64,000 nt of DNA from Macrostomum hystrix (lineage: Eukaryota > Platyhelminthes > Macrostomidae). The position numbers and the translations under genes are program-made. The DNA lies in assembly GCA_950097015.1 (NCBI GenBank), contig CATNEN010000010.1:3287708-3351707 (forward strand). Direction: 5' to 3'. Positions 22,601 through 34,800 of this stretch are shown one piece after another (the first letter of the stretch is position 1; each line of letters opens with the position of its first letter). Under the pieces are notes generated by a model. That model saw only the letters and a program-made list of their open reading frames with translations, was not told the DNA's origin and ran no database searches.

Positions 22601-25600
22601 TAAGGACTACCATTTGTTTCTCTGCATTTTCCACCCCTTCCAGGTGAGCGAGGGCCGCCTTAGAGTCCGGTCTGATGTCTGCTTCCGCGCCGACAGGGGT
22701 CTCCGGGCCCGCCTTACAGATCTGTACCTGGCCTTTCACCCGCTCTGGCTGCGCCTCGCACTCGAGTCGCTATTCGGCGAGCCAATCCTTGCCCCGGCCG
22801 CGTCTTCCTCCGCTGACACTGGCGGGGCTGCCGGGCGTCGAACTCCGCTGAGATCCTTTCTGCAGTCTCGGGTGCTGTGGAGCCCCGGCCTGGCTGACCG
22901 CTTTGCCATGCCCGGAGTCTGCAACCTGTACAGGAAGGGTTTTGACGCTGAGCTGGCCAAGTGAGTGCGCGCCTGTCTGTGTCTGTCGTCTGTCTGTCGT
23001 CTGTCTGTCGTCTGTCTGACTGTCTGTCTGTCATTGTACCGTTCATCGACCTGCCCTGTCCCCAGATACGTGCTGAACAAATTCCTGGCCATTGTGTATT
23101 TCTTGGACCGAGCAAAAACCGAGCGCGTGATCGACTTCGATCCGTGTCTGTTTGCCAAGCGCTCTCCGCATAAGTGCACGAAAGATGTAGTGACCAGCTT
23201 CACCAGGGACTACCTGGCTGGCGAGGGCGACGTCATTAAGCACCTGGGCTACCTGGGTTACCGGTTGTGCCACGCGCAGAAGCCGTTGGACGAATTCCAG
23301 TTCGGAGTCACTAACCTGGCTGTGGATCTACGCGACGGAATTCGCCTCTGCCGGACACTCGAGATCCTCACCGGCGGCCGGGCGGCCCTGTCCGGCCGGC
23401 TGCGATGTCCGGCCATCAGCCGGCTACAAAAGATTCGCAACTGTCAAGTGGCTTTCGAGGAGCTTCGCGGACTGGGCGTGTCGCTGGATTGGACCTCCGG
23501 TGAGTGCCCATCTGTCGTACATTGCATTGGCTATATCATTTCAGCCATTCTATTACCTTACTTTCTTTACCTTGTATTAGTTAGGTATCCATCTGGGATC
23601 TGGAATCTGGGATCTGGGATCTAGGATCTGGGATCTAGGATCTGGGATCTAGGATCTGGAATCTGGGATCTGGGATCTAGGATCTAGGATCTGGGATCTA
23701 AGATCTAGGATCTAGGATCTAGGATCTGGGATCTAGGATCTGGGATCTAGGATCTGGGATCTAGGATCTGGGATCTAGGATCTGGGATCTAGGATCTGGG
23801 ATCTAGGATCTAGGATCTGGGATCTAGGATCTGGGAGCTAGGATCTGGGATCTAGGATCTGGTATCTAGGATCTGGGATCATGTAGTAGTTAATTAATCA
23901 AGATAGTACATTATATATTATCTTCACCACTAAAGATTTGATAATTTTCCGAAGTTATCATGCCATTCTATTGACCTCCCTTACCTCCATGACTTCATCC
24001 CTACTCCAGGCAACCCGATCGACCCGCGCGATATTGTTGACGGCCACAGAGAGAAAACACTAAGCCTACTCTGGCGCTGCCTGGCTCGCTTTGCCCTGGC
24101 CGAGGATCCCAAGCTAGTTGGCCGCCTCCTTTTCGAAATCCGCGCCCTTCGACGCGCCCTCCACGACCGCGGCGCCGCTTGCCCGCCGGCCCCCACCGAC
24201 CCGAAACCGGCCAGCCTCCTGCCCTGCTGGGCCGCCTGCGTGGCCGCCTTCGATTGGCCAGCTGGTCTACCGCCTCCGGCCGAGGACGATAGTCGCGTTG
24301 TCATGCGGTTGCTAAGGCACTACTGCGCCGCGCCACCGGCCTCCAGCGCCGAAGAGGATCAAGATTGGCGCACCGTGTCTGAACGGTTAGCTGAGCTGGG
24401 ACAGTGTCCGGCGCTCATTCTGCCGACTTCGTCAGACCGGCCGGACCGCAGCATGCTGCTCGCTCAGCTGGCCGCCCTGGCTGGCTGCCTGTTGAATCTC
24501 AACACCGAGTCCCGAGCCGCTCGCGTCATTCAGGCGGCCTGGCGCCGGCGTCGGGCACAGCGCACCGGTCCACCCGCCGCGCAGGAAGATCGCGTCGACG
24601 CGCTGCCAGCAGAAAATGCTAGCTGCTTCGTCGCTACCGTCACCGATTTCGGCATCGGCTTCTGGCCCGGCACACCTGGGCCGTCCTGCAAGCCGGCCGA
24701 CACTCCGGTCCGCTGCCTGCGCGACGAGGAGGCGGCTCGACGCTCCGCGGCCGCAAGCTCCATCCAGCGCTGGTATCGGTACGGGCGGCAGATCCGTCTG
24801 GGCCGGATTCGACGCGAGATTGAGCGGCGCCGGCGTCGGCGAGCAATCCTGGTCATCCTGACCAATTATCGGATTAGCAGGCGTAATCGGGCTTTCGCGG
24901 CGCTGCAGAGTCACGTGACAAGCTGGCTGGCTCGCAGACTGGCAGCAGCGTTGTGCATTCAAGAGGTTTGGAGGGCGCATCGATTGAGACGGATGGAACG
25001 CGAGAGGCTTGCACGAGTGCATGCTGCTTGCACTGTACAGCGGGCATGGCGCCTGTTCTGCACTAGACGGAGGGAGCAGGAGAGGCTAGAACGACAACGG
25101 CTTGAGCAAGAGCGGCTCGAGCAGGAAAGGTTGGAATGCGAACGGCTTGAGCACGAGCGACTTGAGAAGGAACGGCTCGAGCAGGAACGACTTGAGCAGG
25201 AATGGCTTGAGCGGGAGCGAATTGAGCAGGAACGGCTTGAGCAGGAGCGACTTGAGCAGGAACGGTTTGAGCGGGAGCGAATTGAGCAGGAACGGCTTGA
25301 GCAGGAACGGCTTGAGCAGGAGAGGCTCGAGCAGGAACGGCTTCAGCAGGAACGGCTTGAGCAGGAACGGTTTGAGCGGGAGCGAATTGAGCAGGAACGG
25401 CTTGAGCAGGAACGGCTTGAGCAGGAGAGGCTCGAGCAGGAACGGCTCGAGCAGGAACGGCTTGAGCAGGAATGGCTTGAGCAGGAGAGGCTCGAGCAGG
25501 AACGGCTTGAGCAGGAGCGGCTTGAGCTGGAGCGACTGGAACGAGAACGGCTTGAGCAGGAGCGGCTTGAGCAGGAGCGGCTTGAGCAGGAGCGGCTTGA

Positions 25601-27878
25601 GCTGGAGCGACTGGAACGAGAACGGCTTGACCAGGAACGGCTTGAACAGAAACGGCTTGAACAAGAACGCCTTGAGCAGGAACGCCTTGAGCAGGAACGC
25701 CTTGAGCAGGAACGGATTGACAAGGAACGGATTGAGCAGGAACGCCTTGAGCAGCAACGCCTTGAGCAGCAACGCCTTAAACAAGAACGGATTGAGCAGG
25801 AACGCCTTGAGCAGCAACGCCTTAAACAAGAACGGATTGAGCAGGAACGGCTTGAACAAGAACGGATTGAGCAACAACGCATAGAACGGGAACGCCTTGA
25901 GCAGGAGCGGCTTGAGCAGGAACGGCTTGAGCAGGAACGGCTTGAGCAGGCGCGACTTGAACAGGAACGTTTTGAGCTGGAGCGAATTGAACAGGAACGA
26001 CTTGAGCAGGAGAGACTCGAGCAGGAGCAACTTGAGCAGCAGAAAAGGGATCAAGTAAGGCTGGAGCTTCAGCGTCAATCTGAGAGCCTTGCCGCCTGCC
26101 GCATCCAACGTGCCTGGCGTGGCTTAGTTGCCAGGCGACTCAGACGCCAGCAATCGGAGCAGGAGCAGCGTAGTCGGGCGGCCACGACTCTGCAGGCGGC
26201 CTTCCGCGGCTGGCGAGTTCGCGCCCGCTGCCAGGTGGCCGCCATGCCGCAGTTGCGTCGTCGAATCTCTGCGGCTTACGCCGACGCCTGTCGCTACCCG
26301 GAACGGCGCCTCCTGGCGCGCGCTCGATCGGCGCTCCGTTTCGCGCGCCAGCAACCGCCAGCGGCTGTGGCCCAGCAGCTGGCCGACCTGCGCGCCGGCA
26401 CTAGCCACTCCGCCAAGCTGTGCGAACTGCTCTGCAGCCAGGTGAGACTGCGGTTGTCTTTGGGGAGAAAAGCTTATTTAATTGAAAACGTGCAAGCCTA
26501 TAAAAGCTATTCACTACCGCAAACCAATCTGCGCAGGCTGGCGCAGTCTCCGCCCTGTTCGCACTGATGGCCGGCTGCAACCGGAGCCTGCCGCACCAGT
26601 ACATTGTGCTGCACAGTGTGCAGGTGCTACACAATCTCATTCGGCACTCGGCCACCGCCGCCAGCGTGGCCAAAGAGTGTCCGGCCAATGCTGGCGACGT
26701 CTTGACCGACGCTTTGGTGTCCGGCGCGGTTGTTCGGGCCTCTCCGTTGCAACAGGTGAGCTGGCGTGTTCCTTGACGACTGACCTGTTGACATGTGAGA
26801 GAGGCAAATGAGCAGTGTGAGACAGTCAAGGGATAAGGTGAGACAGAAATAGGATAAGGTGAGACAGTCAAGGGATAAGTGAGACAGAAATAGGATAAGG
26901 TGAGACAGAAATAGGATAAGGTGAGACAGAAATTGGATAAGGTGAGACAGAAATTGGATAAGTTGAGACAGAAATTTGATAAGGTGAGACAGAAATTGGA
27001 TAAGGTGAGACAGAAATAGGATAAGGTGAGACAGAAATTGGATAAGGTGAGACAGAAATAGGATAAGGTGAGACAGAAATAGGATAAGGTGAGACAGTCA
27101 AGGGATAAGTGAGACAGAAATAGGATAAGGTGAGACAGAAATAGGATAAGGTGAGACAGAAATTGGATAAGGTGAGACAGAAATTGGATAAGGTGAGACA
27201 GAAATTGGATAAGGTGAGACAGAAATTGGATAAGGTGAGACAGAAATAGGATAAGGTGAGACAGAAATTGGATAAGGTGAGACAGAAATAGGATAAGGTG
27301 AGACAGAAATTGGATAAGGTGAGACAGAAATAGGATAAGGTGAGACAGAAATAGGATAAGGTGAGACAGAAATTGGATAAGATGAGACAGAAATAGGATA
27401 AGGTGAGACAGAAATTGGATAAGGTGAGACAGAAATAGGATAAGGTGAGACAGAAATTGGATAAGGTGAGACAGAAATAGGATAAGGTGAGACAGAAATA
27501 GGATAAGGTGAGACAGTCAAGGGATAAGGTGAGGCAGGAAGGCAGGATATTGTGATGGGACAGACAAGCCTAACTCCCCTCGCCCACCCCGCCACGCCGC
27601 TGAAGGAGCTGGTGAAGGCCTGCGCCGGCCTGCTGGCTTCGCTGGTGTCCAGCGGCTTCGCCCTGTCCCGCCGGGCCACGGTCCGCCTGCGGGAGACCCG
27701 AGACGCCCTCCTGAGGCGGGCCGGCCTGGAGGAGAGCCGCCTGGTCAGCCAGTTAAAGGCCTCGGGCGCCCTGCTGGTTCGCGTGGAGCCGGACTGGGTG
27801 ATGAAACGGTCAGCCAACCAGCACATGGCCAGCCCCATCACTGCCGTTACCTACCTGTGCGAGCTGCTGCACCACTGA
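19615..27878 (+). CDS. ASPM: ASPM, abnormal spindle microtubule-assembly protein
   Basis: Seven exons join in consistent phase: 19615-20865, 21277-21558, 22644-22960, 23066-23499, 24010-26441, 26537-26755, 27564-27878. They encode 1749 residues with no frame break. Domains: ASH domain about 40-158; KEN degron-like motif at 177-179; the ASPM-specific KEAMSLRAY motif near 470; calponin-homology region about 617-860 ([15 protein letters not shown] resembles the ASPM second CH segment); IQ motifs near 930, 1010, 1075 and 1102; an ER/EQ-rich helix 1117-1440; two more IQ motifs near 1456 and 1486; armadillo-like C-terminus ending with the family motif [13 protein letters not shown] focuses microtubule minus ends at spindle poles and binds calmodulin through IQ motifs. 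An acceptor TTTGCAG ends 35 nt before the ATG (leader from 19580). The odd feature is the charged repeat standing where other animals have many IQ motifs. Confidence 0.95.
21675..22575. repeat. 25-bp minisatellite in ASPM intron 2, about 36 copies
   Basis: The unit is CTGATCCCTCATTTCCGGAT plus TCTGT. It fills most of intron 2 (21559-22643) and ends about 70 bp before the exon 3 acceptor CCTTCCAG. Confidence 0.95.
23592..23880. repeat. 14-bp minisatellite in ASPM intron 4, about 20 copies
   Basis: The unit is GGATCTAGGATCTG, occupying about 60% of intron 4 (23500-24009). Confidence 0.95.
25075..26045 (+). repeat. 15-bp coding minisatellite in ASPM exon 5 (ERLEQ pentapeptide)
   Basis: About 65 tandem 15-bp units encode ERLEQ with substitutions (ERIEQ, ERFER, QRLKQ). 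The plus frame stays open through the array and continues into IQ motifs on both sides, so this array is truly coding. Alternating E and R at i/i+4 spacing predicts a stable single alpha-helix about 325 residues long (near 48 nm if fully helical). Leu/Ile sits at every fifth position rather than in heptads, which argues against an ordinary coiled coil. Confidence 0.9.
26821..27534. repeat. 21-bp minisatellite in ASPM intron 6, donor-like motif in every unit
   Basis: The unit GGATAAGGTGAGACAGAAATT occurs about 34 times and fills nearly all of intron 6 (26756-27563). Almost every unit contains AAGGTGAGA, a near-consensus 5' splice site, starting about 80 bp after the true donor CAG/GTGAGC. Confidence 0.95.
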
Positions 27879-27949
27879 CTCTAGATCCTCACTTTCTCAT
27901 GCATGTTTCCATCACTCTAATTTCTCATTTTTTTGTCTGCTTTCCTTGC

Positions 27950-29345
27950 ACCCTTCTCATTTCCTCACATTTCTCATGTCTCTGTCAACCATCTCTCATT
28001 TCCTCACATTTCTCATGTCTCTGTCAACCATCTCTCATTTCCTCACGTTTCTCATGTCTCTGTCAACCATCTCTCATTTCCTCACGTTTCTCATGTCTCT
28101 GTCAACCATCTCTCATTTCCTCACGTTTCTCATGTCTCTGTCAACCATCTCTCATTTCCTCACGTTTCTCATGTCTCTGTCAACCATCTCTCATTTCCTC
28201 ACGTTTCTCATGTCTCTGTCAACCATCTCTCATTTCCTCACGTTTCTCATGTCTCTGTCAACCTTGTCTCATTTCCTCCCGTTTCTCATGTCTCTGTCAA
28301 CCTTGTCTCATTTCCTTACGTTTATCATGTCTCTGTCAATCTTGTCTCATTTCCTCACGTTTCTCATGTCTCTGTCAATCTTCTCTCATTTCCTCACGTT
28401 TATCATGTCTCTGTCAACCATCTCTCATTTCCTCACGTTTCTCATGTCTCTGTCAATCTTCTCTCATTTCCTCACGTTTCTCATGTCTCTGTCAATCTTC
28501 TCTCATTTCCTCACGTTTATCATGTCTCTGTCAACCATCTCTCATTTCCTCACGTTTCTCATGTCTCTGTCAACCATCTCTCATTTCCTCACGTTTCTCA
28601 TGTCTCTGTCAACCATCTCTCATTTCCTCACGTTTCTCATGTCTCTGTCAATCTTCTCTCATTTCCTCACGTTTATCATGTCTCTGTCAACCATCTCTCA
28701 TTTCCTCACGTTTCTCATGTCTCTGTCAACCATCTCTCATTTCCTCACGTTTCTCATGTCTCTGTCAACCTTGTCTCATTTCCTCACGTTTATCATGTCT
28801 CTGTCAATCTTCTCTCATTTCCTCACGTTTCTCATGTCTCTGTCAACCTTGTCTCATTTCCTCACGTTTATCATGTCTCTGTCAATCTTCTCTCATTTCC
28901 TCACGTTTCTCATGTCTCTGTCAACCTTGTCTCATTTCCTCACGTTTATCATGTCTCTGTCAATCTTCTCTCATTTCCTCACGTTTCTCATGTCTCTGTC
29001 AACCTTGTCTCATTTCCTCACGTTTATCATGTCTCTGTCAACCATCTCTCATTTCCTCACGTTTCTCATGTCTCTGTCAACCTTGTCTCATTTCCTCCCG
29101 TTTCTCATGTCTCTGTCAACCTTGTCTCATTTCCTTACGTTTATCATGTCTCTGTCAACCTTGTCTCATTTCCTCACGTTTCTCATGTCTCTGTCAATCT
29201 TCTCTCATTTCCTCACGTTTATCATGTCTCTGTCAACCATCTCTCATTTTCTTCACGTTTCTCATGTCTCTGTCAATCTTCTCTCATTTCCTCACGTTTC
29301 TCATGTCTCTGTCAACCATCTCTCATTTCCTCACGTTTCTCATGT
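27950..29345. repeat. 39-bp minisatellite just downstream of the ASPM stop, about 36 copies
   Basis: The unit is CTCATTTCCTCACGTTTCTC plus ATGTCTCTGTCAACCATCT. It begins about 70 bp after the ASPM stop, so it may lie in the 3' UTR; an AATAAA occurs near 29832. All three plus frames are open for about 470-525 codons because 39 is a multiple of 3. These are not genes. Confidence 0.95.
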
Positions 29346-30299
29346 CTCGTGTGTCTTTTGCATATAATTTATCGCAGTCCGTGTTACAATCTATTACTCT
29401 CTGTGAGTCTGTACTCAGGCGAAATTGGCTCTGATGTCTAAACAAATTATTTCTGACATTCGCGCATGCCAAACAACCCGTGTCTTTTTAATGATATATT
29501 TACACAATTTACATTTGCAATCATTTTAGTACAAATGCAAATTCTGGCAGCGCAATTCTCTATTAATTTTAGTGTCGATCCGCCTATTTAATTTTCTCAG
29601 CTGTGCAAGTTTTGTCCATTTTTCATTTTTTTAGAGAATTTTTGCGTTGAGCATCTGCGCGATTGATTAGAGCAGGCGCTGACTATGAAGATGCCGAAGC
29701 ATTTAAACCGTTGGATTTAGGTATAGTTACTCACGCCGTTTACTCGCAAGCGACACTAGCGGTAAATTCTTGGCTAGCGAGGCATTTTTAAGGCATGGTT
29801 GTACTAACTTTCGCGCAGCTGCTCAGAACATAATAAAAGCCCACACAGCTATTTGTTTATTTTGCTACTTTTTTTCGCGCTGCTTAATACCATTTATAAT
29901 CATTCATATTTTCCGTATTAAATATTCTGCCATTCAGTAATGGTCAGGAATCCTATTTTTAGGGGCTATTTTGCTATACATACTACTCGCAATTTATTTC
30001 TAGCTACGATTGCATTCAATTAGTACGGTGTGCAATTTATTCTATTTCTACATTTAGTCTGGCATTTTCTGCTTATCTACGTCGGCGAGAGCTTAAGAAA
30101 ATGTTGCTTTGATCTTACTGATCTGCTGTAAGCATTTTCGTTCTTATTAATTATGTCAATTATACACACTGACTTACTGTGAGTAGCAGTGTGAGTCTGT
30201 GACTTATTAACAATTACCAAATTGAAAAAAAATGGGTACTGATTTTTATAAAAATAATATTTCATATGTAGCTGGAATCGTAAAAGCCAAAGGTTGTAG
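29346..30299. other. AT-rich spacer between two arrays
   Basis: No gene is recognised. ATAATAAAAG at about 29830 could be a distal ASPM polyadenylation signal. Confidence 0.4.
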
Positions 30300-31250
30300 T
30301 CGAAGCAGGATCTGCCAATAGAATCGAAGCAGGATCTGTCAATGGAATCGAAGCAGGATCTGCCAATAGAATCGAAGCAGAATCTGCCAATAGAATCGAA
30401 GCAGGATCTGTCAATGGAATCGAAGCAGGATCTGTCAATAGAATCGAAGCAGGATCTGTCAATTGAATCGAAGCAGGATCTGTCAATAGAATCGAAGCAG
30501 GATCTGTCAATTGAATCGAAGCAGGATCTGCCAATTGAATCGAAGCAGGATCTGTCAATTGAATCGAAGCAGGATCTGTCAATGGAATCTAAGCAAAATC
30601 TGCCAATAGAATCGAAGCAAAATCTGCCAATAGAATCGAAGCAAAATCTGCCAATAGAATCGAAGCAGGATCTGCCAATAGAATCGAAGCAGGATCTGCC
30701 AATAGAATCGAAGCAGAATCTGCCAATAGAATCGAAGCAAAATCTGTCAATTGAATCGAAGCAGGATCTGCCAATTGAATCGAGGCAGGATCTGTCAATG
30801 GAATCGAAGCAGGATCTGCCAATAGAATCGAAGCAGAATCTGCCAATTGAATCGAAGCAGGATCTGTCAATGGAATCTAAGCAAAATCTGCCAATAGAAT
30901 CGAAGCAAAATCTGCCAATAGAATCGAAGCAAAATCTGCCAATAGAATCGAAGCAGGATCTGCCAATAGAATCGAAGCAGAATCTGCCAATAGAATCGAA
31001 GCAGGATCTGTCAATGGAATCGAAGCAGGATCTGTCAATAGAATCGAAGCAGGATCTGTCAATAGAATCGAAGCAGGATCTGTCAATTGAATCGAAGCAG
31101 GATCTGCCAATAGAATCGAAGCAAAATCTGCCAATAGAATCGAAGCAGGATCTGCCAATAGAATCGAAGCAGGATCTGTCAATAGAATCGAAGCAGGGTC
31201 TGTCAATAGAATCGCAGCAGGGTCTGTCAATGGAATCGCAGCAAGATGAC
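30300..31250. repeat. 24-bp minisatellite, about 40 copies
   Basis: The unit is AATCGAAGCAGGATCTGTCA plus ATAG. Both strands stay open (SKQDLPIE octads on plus, CFDSIGRS on minus) because 24 is a multiple of 3. There is no start context, splice site or non-repeat domain, so I treat it as non-coding. Confidence 0.93.
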
Positions 31251-31866
31251 CAATCGAATCGCATCAGGAACTGTATAGTTAGAATTTTTCTTGTGAGTCG
31301 TAGAATTTTTCGCGGCAGGAATCGCGCTAGAAAAAAAACTTAACACGAAACAACATTTTCGTTATTGTGACTCTTGTCAGTGGAGGTGAGTGCATCTCAA
31401 ATCCTCCAATCTAAATTTATTCGTTATTATATTTTTGTAAATTAAAATCTACGCGCTCTACAGCACATCGAGAGTTTTAGGCCAGTATTAAACTAGACGC
31501 GCTCGCTACTACTCACCAGCAGTAGTGTGTTCAGAGTTTTTGATAGTGACAATTTTTATACAACAAAGTAAATACGAGTAAAAGTATTAAAGCATAAAAC
31601 TGCACCACATAGTCACAAATATATAGTTTCTAAAACATTGATCAAAATATTTTGATGGACGGATATCTCAGCAGTTTTGTAGTGGCGCACCCTTCATGCT
31701 ACTCAGTAAGAAGTAGAACCGCGCGTAAAAATAAGCATAATTCTAAGAATATAAAATATGGCTTAATTGGAATCATTAGAATCAGGAAATATTTTCAGTT
31801 TCTGAGTCCTGCACAAAAAGCAAATAGCGTTTGCTCGGCTGTTCTGTTCGGGTCGTGCATCTCTGC
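31251..31866. other. Spacer downstream of the AXDND1 stop
   Basis: Contains the AXDND1 3' UTR. No clear AATAAA lies close to the stop; the nearest on the minus strand is near 31420. Nothing else is recognised. Confidence 0.4.
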
Positions 31867-34800
31867 TCAAGTCAGCAGCTCCGGCTTCTTCTCCTCTGGC
31901 GGCGGTGGCGCACGAGCCTCCTCCAGCTCCTTCTTCAGCGCTTCGAGCTGCAATGAGTATAATGAGCATAGTTAGCATTGTTTGATATTATGTACTCAAG
32001 GATGATTAGAGTGAACTCAAATACCGGTTAGAGTGAACTCAAATACCGGTTAGAGTGGACTCGAATGCTGGTTAGAGTGAACTCAAATACCGGTTAGAGT
32101 GAACCCTCAAATTCTGGTGAACTCAAATTCTGGTTAGAGTGAACTCAAATGCTGATTAGAGTGACCTCAAATGCTGCTTAGAGTGAACTATTAGATGTGA
32201 AAATATAACTGAAATATTAGGAGTGGAAAGTGAGTACATTGCTCAAATTTGAGTAGGCTAAGATGAGGGGAATGCTGACCTTGGCTGCCAGAATCGCCTC
32301 GCGCTCCTTCGACGCCTGCAGTTCCAGCTCGGCTGTCACCTGCCTGTCCTCCGCCTCCGTGGCTCGCAGCTCGGCCTCCCTGAGCTGGCCTTGCAGCTGC
32401 TGCACGGCGCCGAGGGCTTCGAAGGCTCGGCCGGCGTCAGGAGTCTGTGCTCGGACGCCCGGCTCCATGACGACGACGTCCTGCGGAGGCGATTCCGGCG
32501 ACTGCGACAGGCTGCGCGAGTGCACATTAAGGTCCGGTCCAATGGCCTGCACGGTTTCATCCAGCGGCTCCTCCTGCTGCTGCTGTTGCTGCTGGGGAAG
32601 TGGAGTCTCCGGTGCATCTGGCTCCACTGCCTCTGCTGCTTCTGGGGAAGCGAACTCAACTTTTTGCTGCTTCTGCTGCCTGAAATCGAGGTAATTGATT
32701 GCTCAACTTGTATAATTACTAAGTTTGGACTTAAAAACTCGTGACACTCAAGTCCAACTCCACGCAAGCCAGGTGTCTTAAAAGAGCTTGTTTACCCGTC
32801 AGCAGCCTGCTCAGCTGGCTCGGCTGCCTGACTGGCGTCCGACGTTTCGAATCGCCGACCCTGCAGAGCCAGCAGTGAGTCCTCGATCGGCATCGTCGGC
32901 TGCGTCGCCTGGCTACTTTGCGTCGGCTGGCGCGGATCCCGTGTCAGGTTGGCCACGAGAGTGGGATCCGGGATCATGTGGTAGGGAAAGCCCAGATCCT
33001 CCAGGATGCAGGTGGCCGCGTGGCACCAGTCGCGGGCCTCACTCTGCGGATGATCGAGTCGATCGAATGGGGGAGAGAGTTAGATAGGCACAATGTGGTT
33101 GGCGGAGTGGGCTTTGCGGAGTGGGGTTGGCGAAGTGAGGCTGGCGGAGTGGGGTTTGGCTAAGTGCGGTTGGCGGAGTGGGGCTGGCGGAGTGCATGGG
33201 GTTGGTGGAGTGCGGGGCTGGCGGAGTGGGGTTTGGCTAAGTGCGGTTGGCGGAGTGGGGCTGGCGGAGTGCATGGGGTTGGTGGAGTGCGGGGCTGGCG
33301 GAGTGGGGTCGAAGAAGTGCGGTTGGCGGAGTGGGGTTGTTGGTGGGTATGGCGGAGTGAGATTGGCAGAGATTGAGAGTCGGGTAGTGGGGCTGGGGTT
33401 GTGTGATGGGCAGGGTTGGCGGGGTGGGGTTGGCGGAGTGGGGTTGTTAAAGAAGGCTGAAAATCCGGAAGTTTTAACAAAGCTGTGAACCAAGGCGTAG
33501 TTCTGGTTTGGCATTCTAAAAATGTAATGAACTAGATAGACGTGGATCTGTGAATTGTTGTGTAGGGCATCTAAGCGGGTTTGAATCGGACTGTGGGCAC
33601 AGAGAAAATAGGCAGTGCACATTTGAGCAACACTGATAGCAGAAATAGTTTATAAGTGCTGTGACTGTGGCTGTGAATACATTAACATCGCAGTGCAATA
33701 TATAAATAGACTGCGCATAGCCAAGAAAGTTTATGCAGGTTGTGAAAATACAGAATAAAGCAGTTTAGCCGAACTTCAAAAGTTTTCTCTGGAGCGACTC
33801 GGTATTGTTCATACTTATGAATCTTTCAGATTTAGAAATTCGACTTTAAAAAATGTAATAATGCGACTGTTGTGACTTGTTGCTTACAATGTGCCACGAT
33901 AATATCACAGTTCCAGATATTCTTAGAAATAGGTGACTGAGTGATTAATATCAATTGATGGAGCACTCGAGCTAACCTTGCTTGAAACCTGCGCATTGGA
34001 AGCTAAAGTTGAATGACCTGGAACAGGAGCGCAAAGCGATAAGAAAAACATTTTCCACGGAAGACGCACAACTTAGTGACAGGAGAACAACAGGGAAGCA
34101 CTCGAACCAGCGAGTGAGTCTGTAAGCGGTTGAGAACCTTTTGGCCCTATATATTAACATTTAAAGGAATTCGAATTCTACTATGTCAAATTATAACAGA
34201 ATATAGTCGCTCTAACCTATGAGCAGTTTAAGTCTATTCATTCGAAGCCCTTAAATAACTACTTTTCATTCTTAACAAACTTTTCAAATCGTCGTTTTGG
34301 ATTTTTGGCGCGATTTCAAACTTTGCTTACGACGCAAGTTGGTCCCAATAAGCAAAAAATCCGGAAATTCTAGGAAACAGAAAGCACACTCGAATATCGC
34401 ACCGTAAACTGACTTTCACTTTGATTGTCTGAGGCTGATTATCCTCTGAAAATTTTTTTTCCGCTTGACGATGCGATGACGATGCGATGACAGATCGCTT
34501 TAAGGTATCTTGCTTTGAGAAGCCATTTCTTTGAAAACAAGAAAGTGAGGCACAGAGACAAATAAAATAGTTGTACAGTCTCGGAGTGCACGCCAGTTGC
34601 GGCACTGTTCAAACGGGTGCAGGAACTCAAAACAGGAAACTAAAATCAAATAAAAATTGTGGCTACGTTAAACAGAAATTTGAAAATATCTAATAAGATG
34701 ATGGAGATGTTGCATTTTTGTTTGTCTCTGCATTCAAGTTTTACCGGAATTTTGTTGGCCACGGACTGCAGCTCCCTAATTCGCTCCTCATCCCGCTGTG

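Noticed and set aside
25086-26108. 340-codon minus-strand frame rich in L, F and K
   Set aside because: Antisense shadow of the ASPM ERLEQ repeat; the plus frame continues into IQ motifs.
27857-29441. Three overlapping plus-strand frames of 473-525 codons
   Set aside because: All three frames are open because the 39-bp unit has no stop and is divisible by 3; no single frame is favoured.
30077-31343. Frames of 333-395 codons on both strands (ESKQDLPI / CFDSIGRS)
   Set aside because: Product of the 24-bp array; no start context, signal or flanking domain.
33972-34006. Extra AXDND1 exon between exons 9 and 10
   Set aside because: Exons 9 and 10 already join in phase and alignment needs no extra residues; reading from the GTTCCAG acceptor meets a stop.
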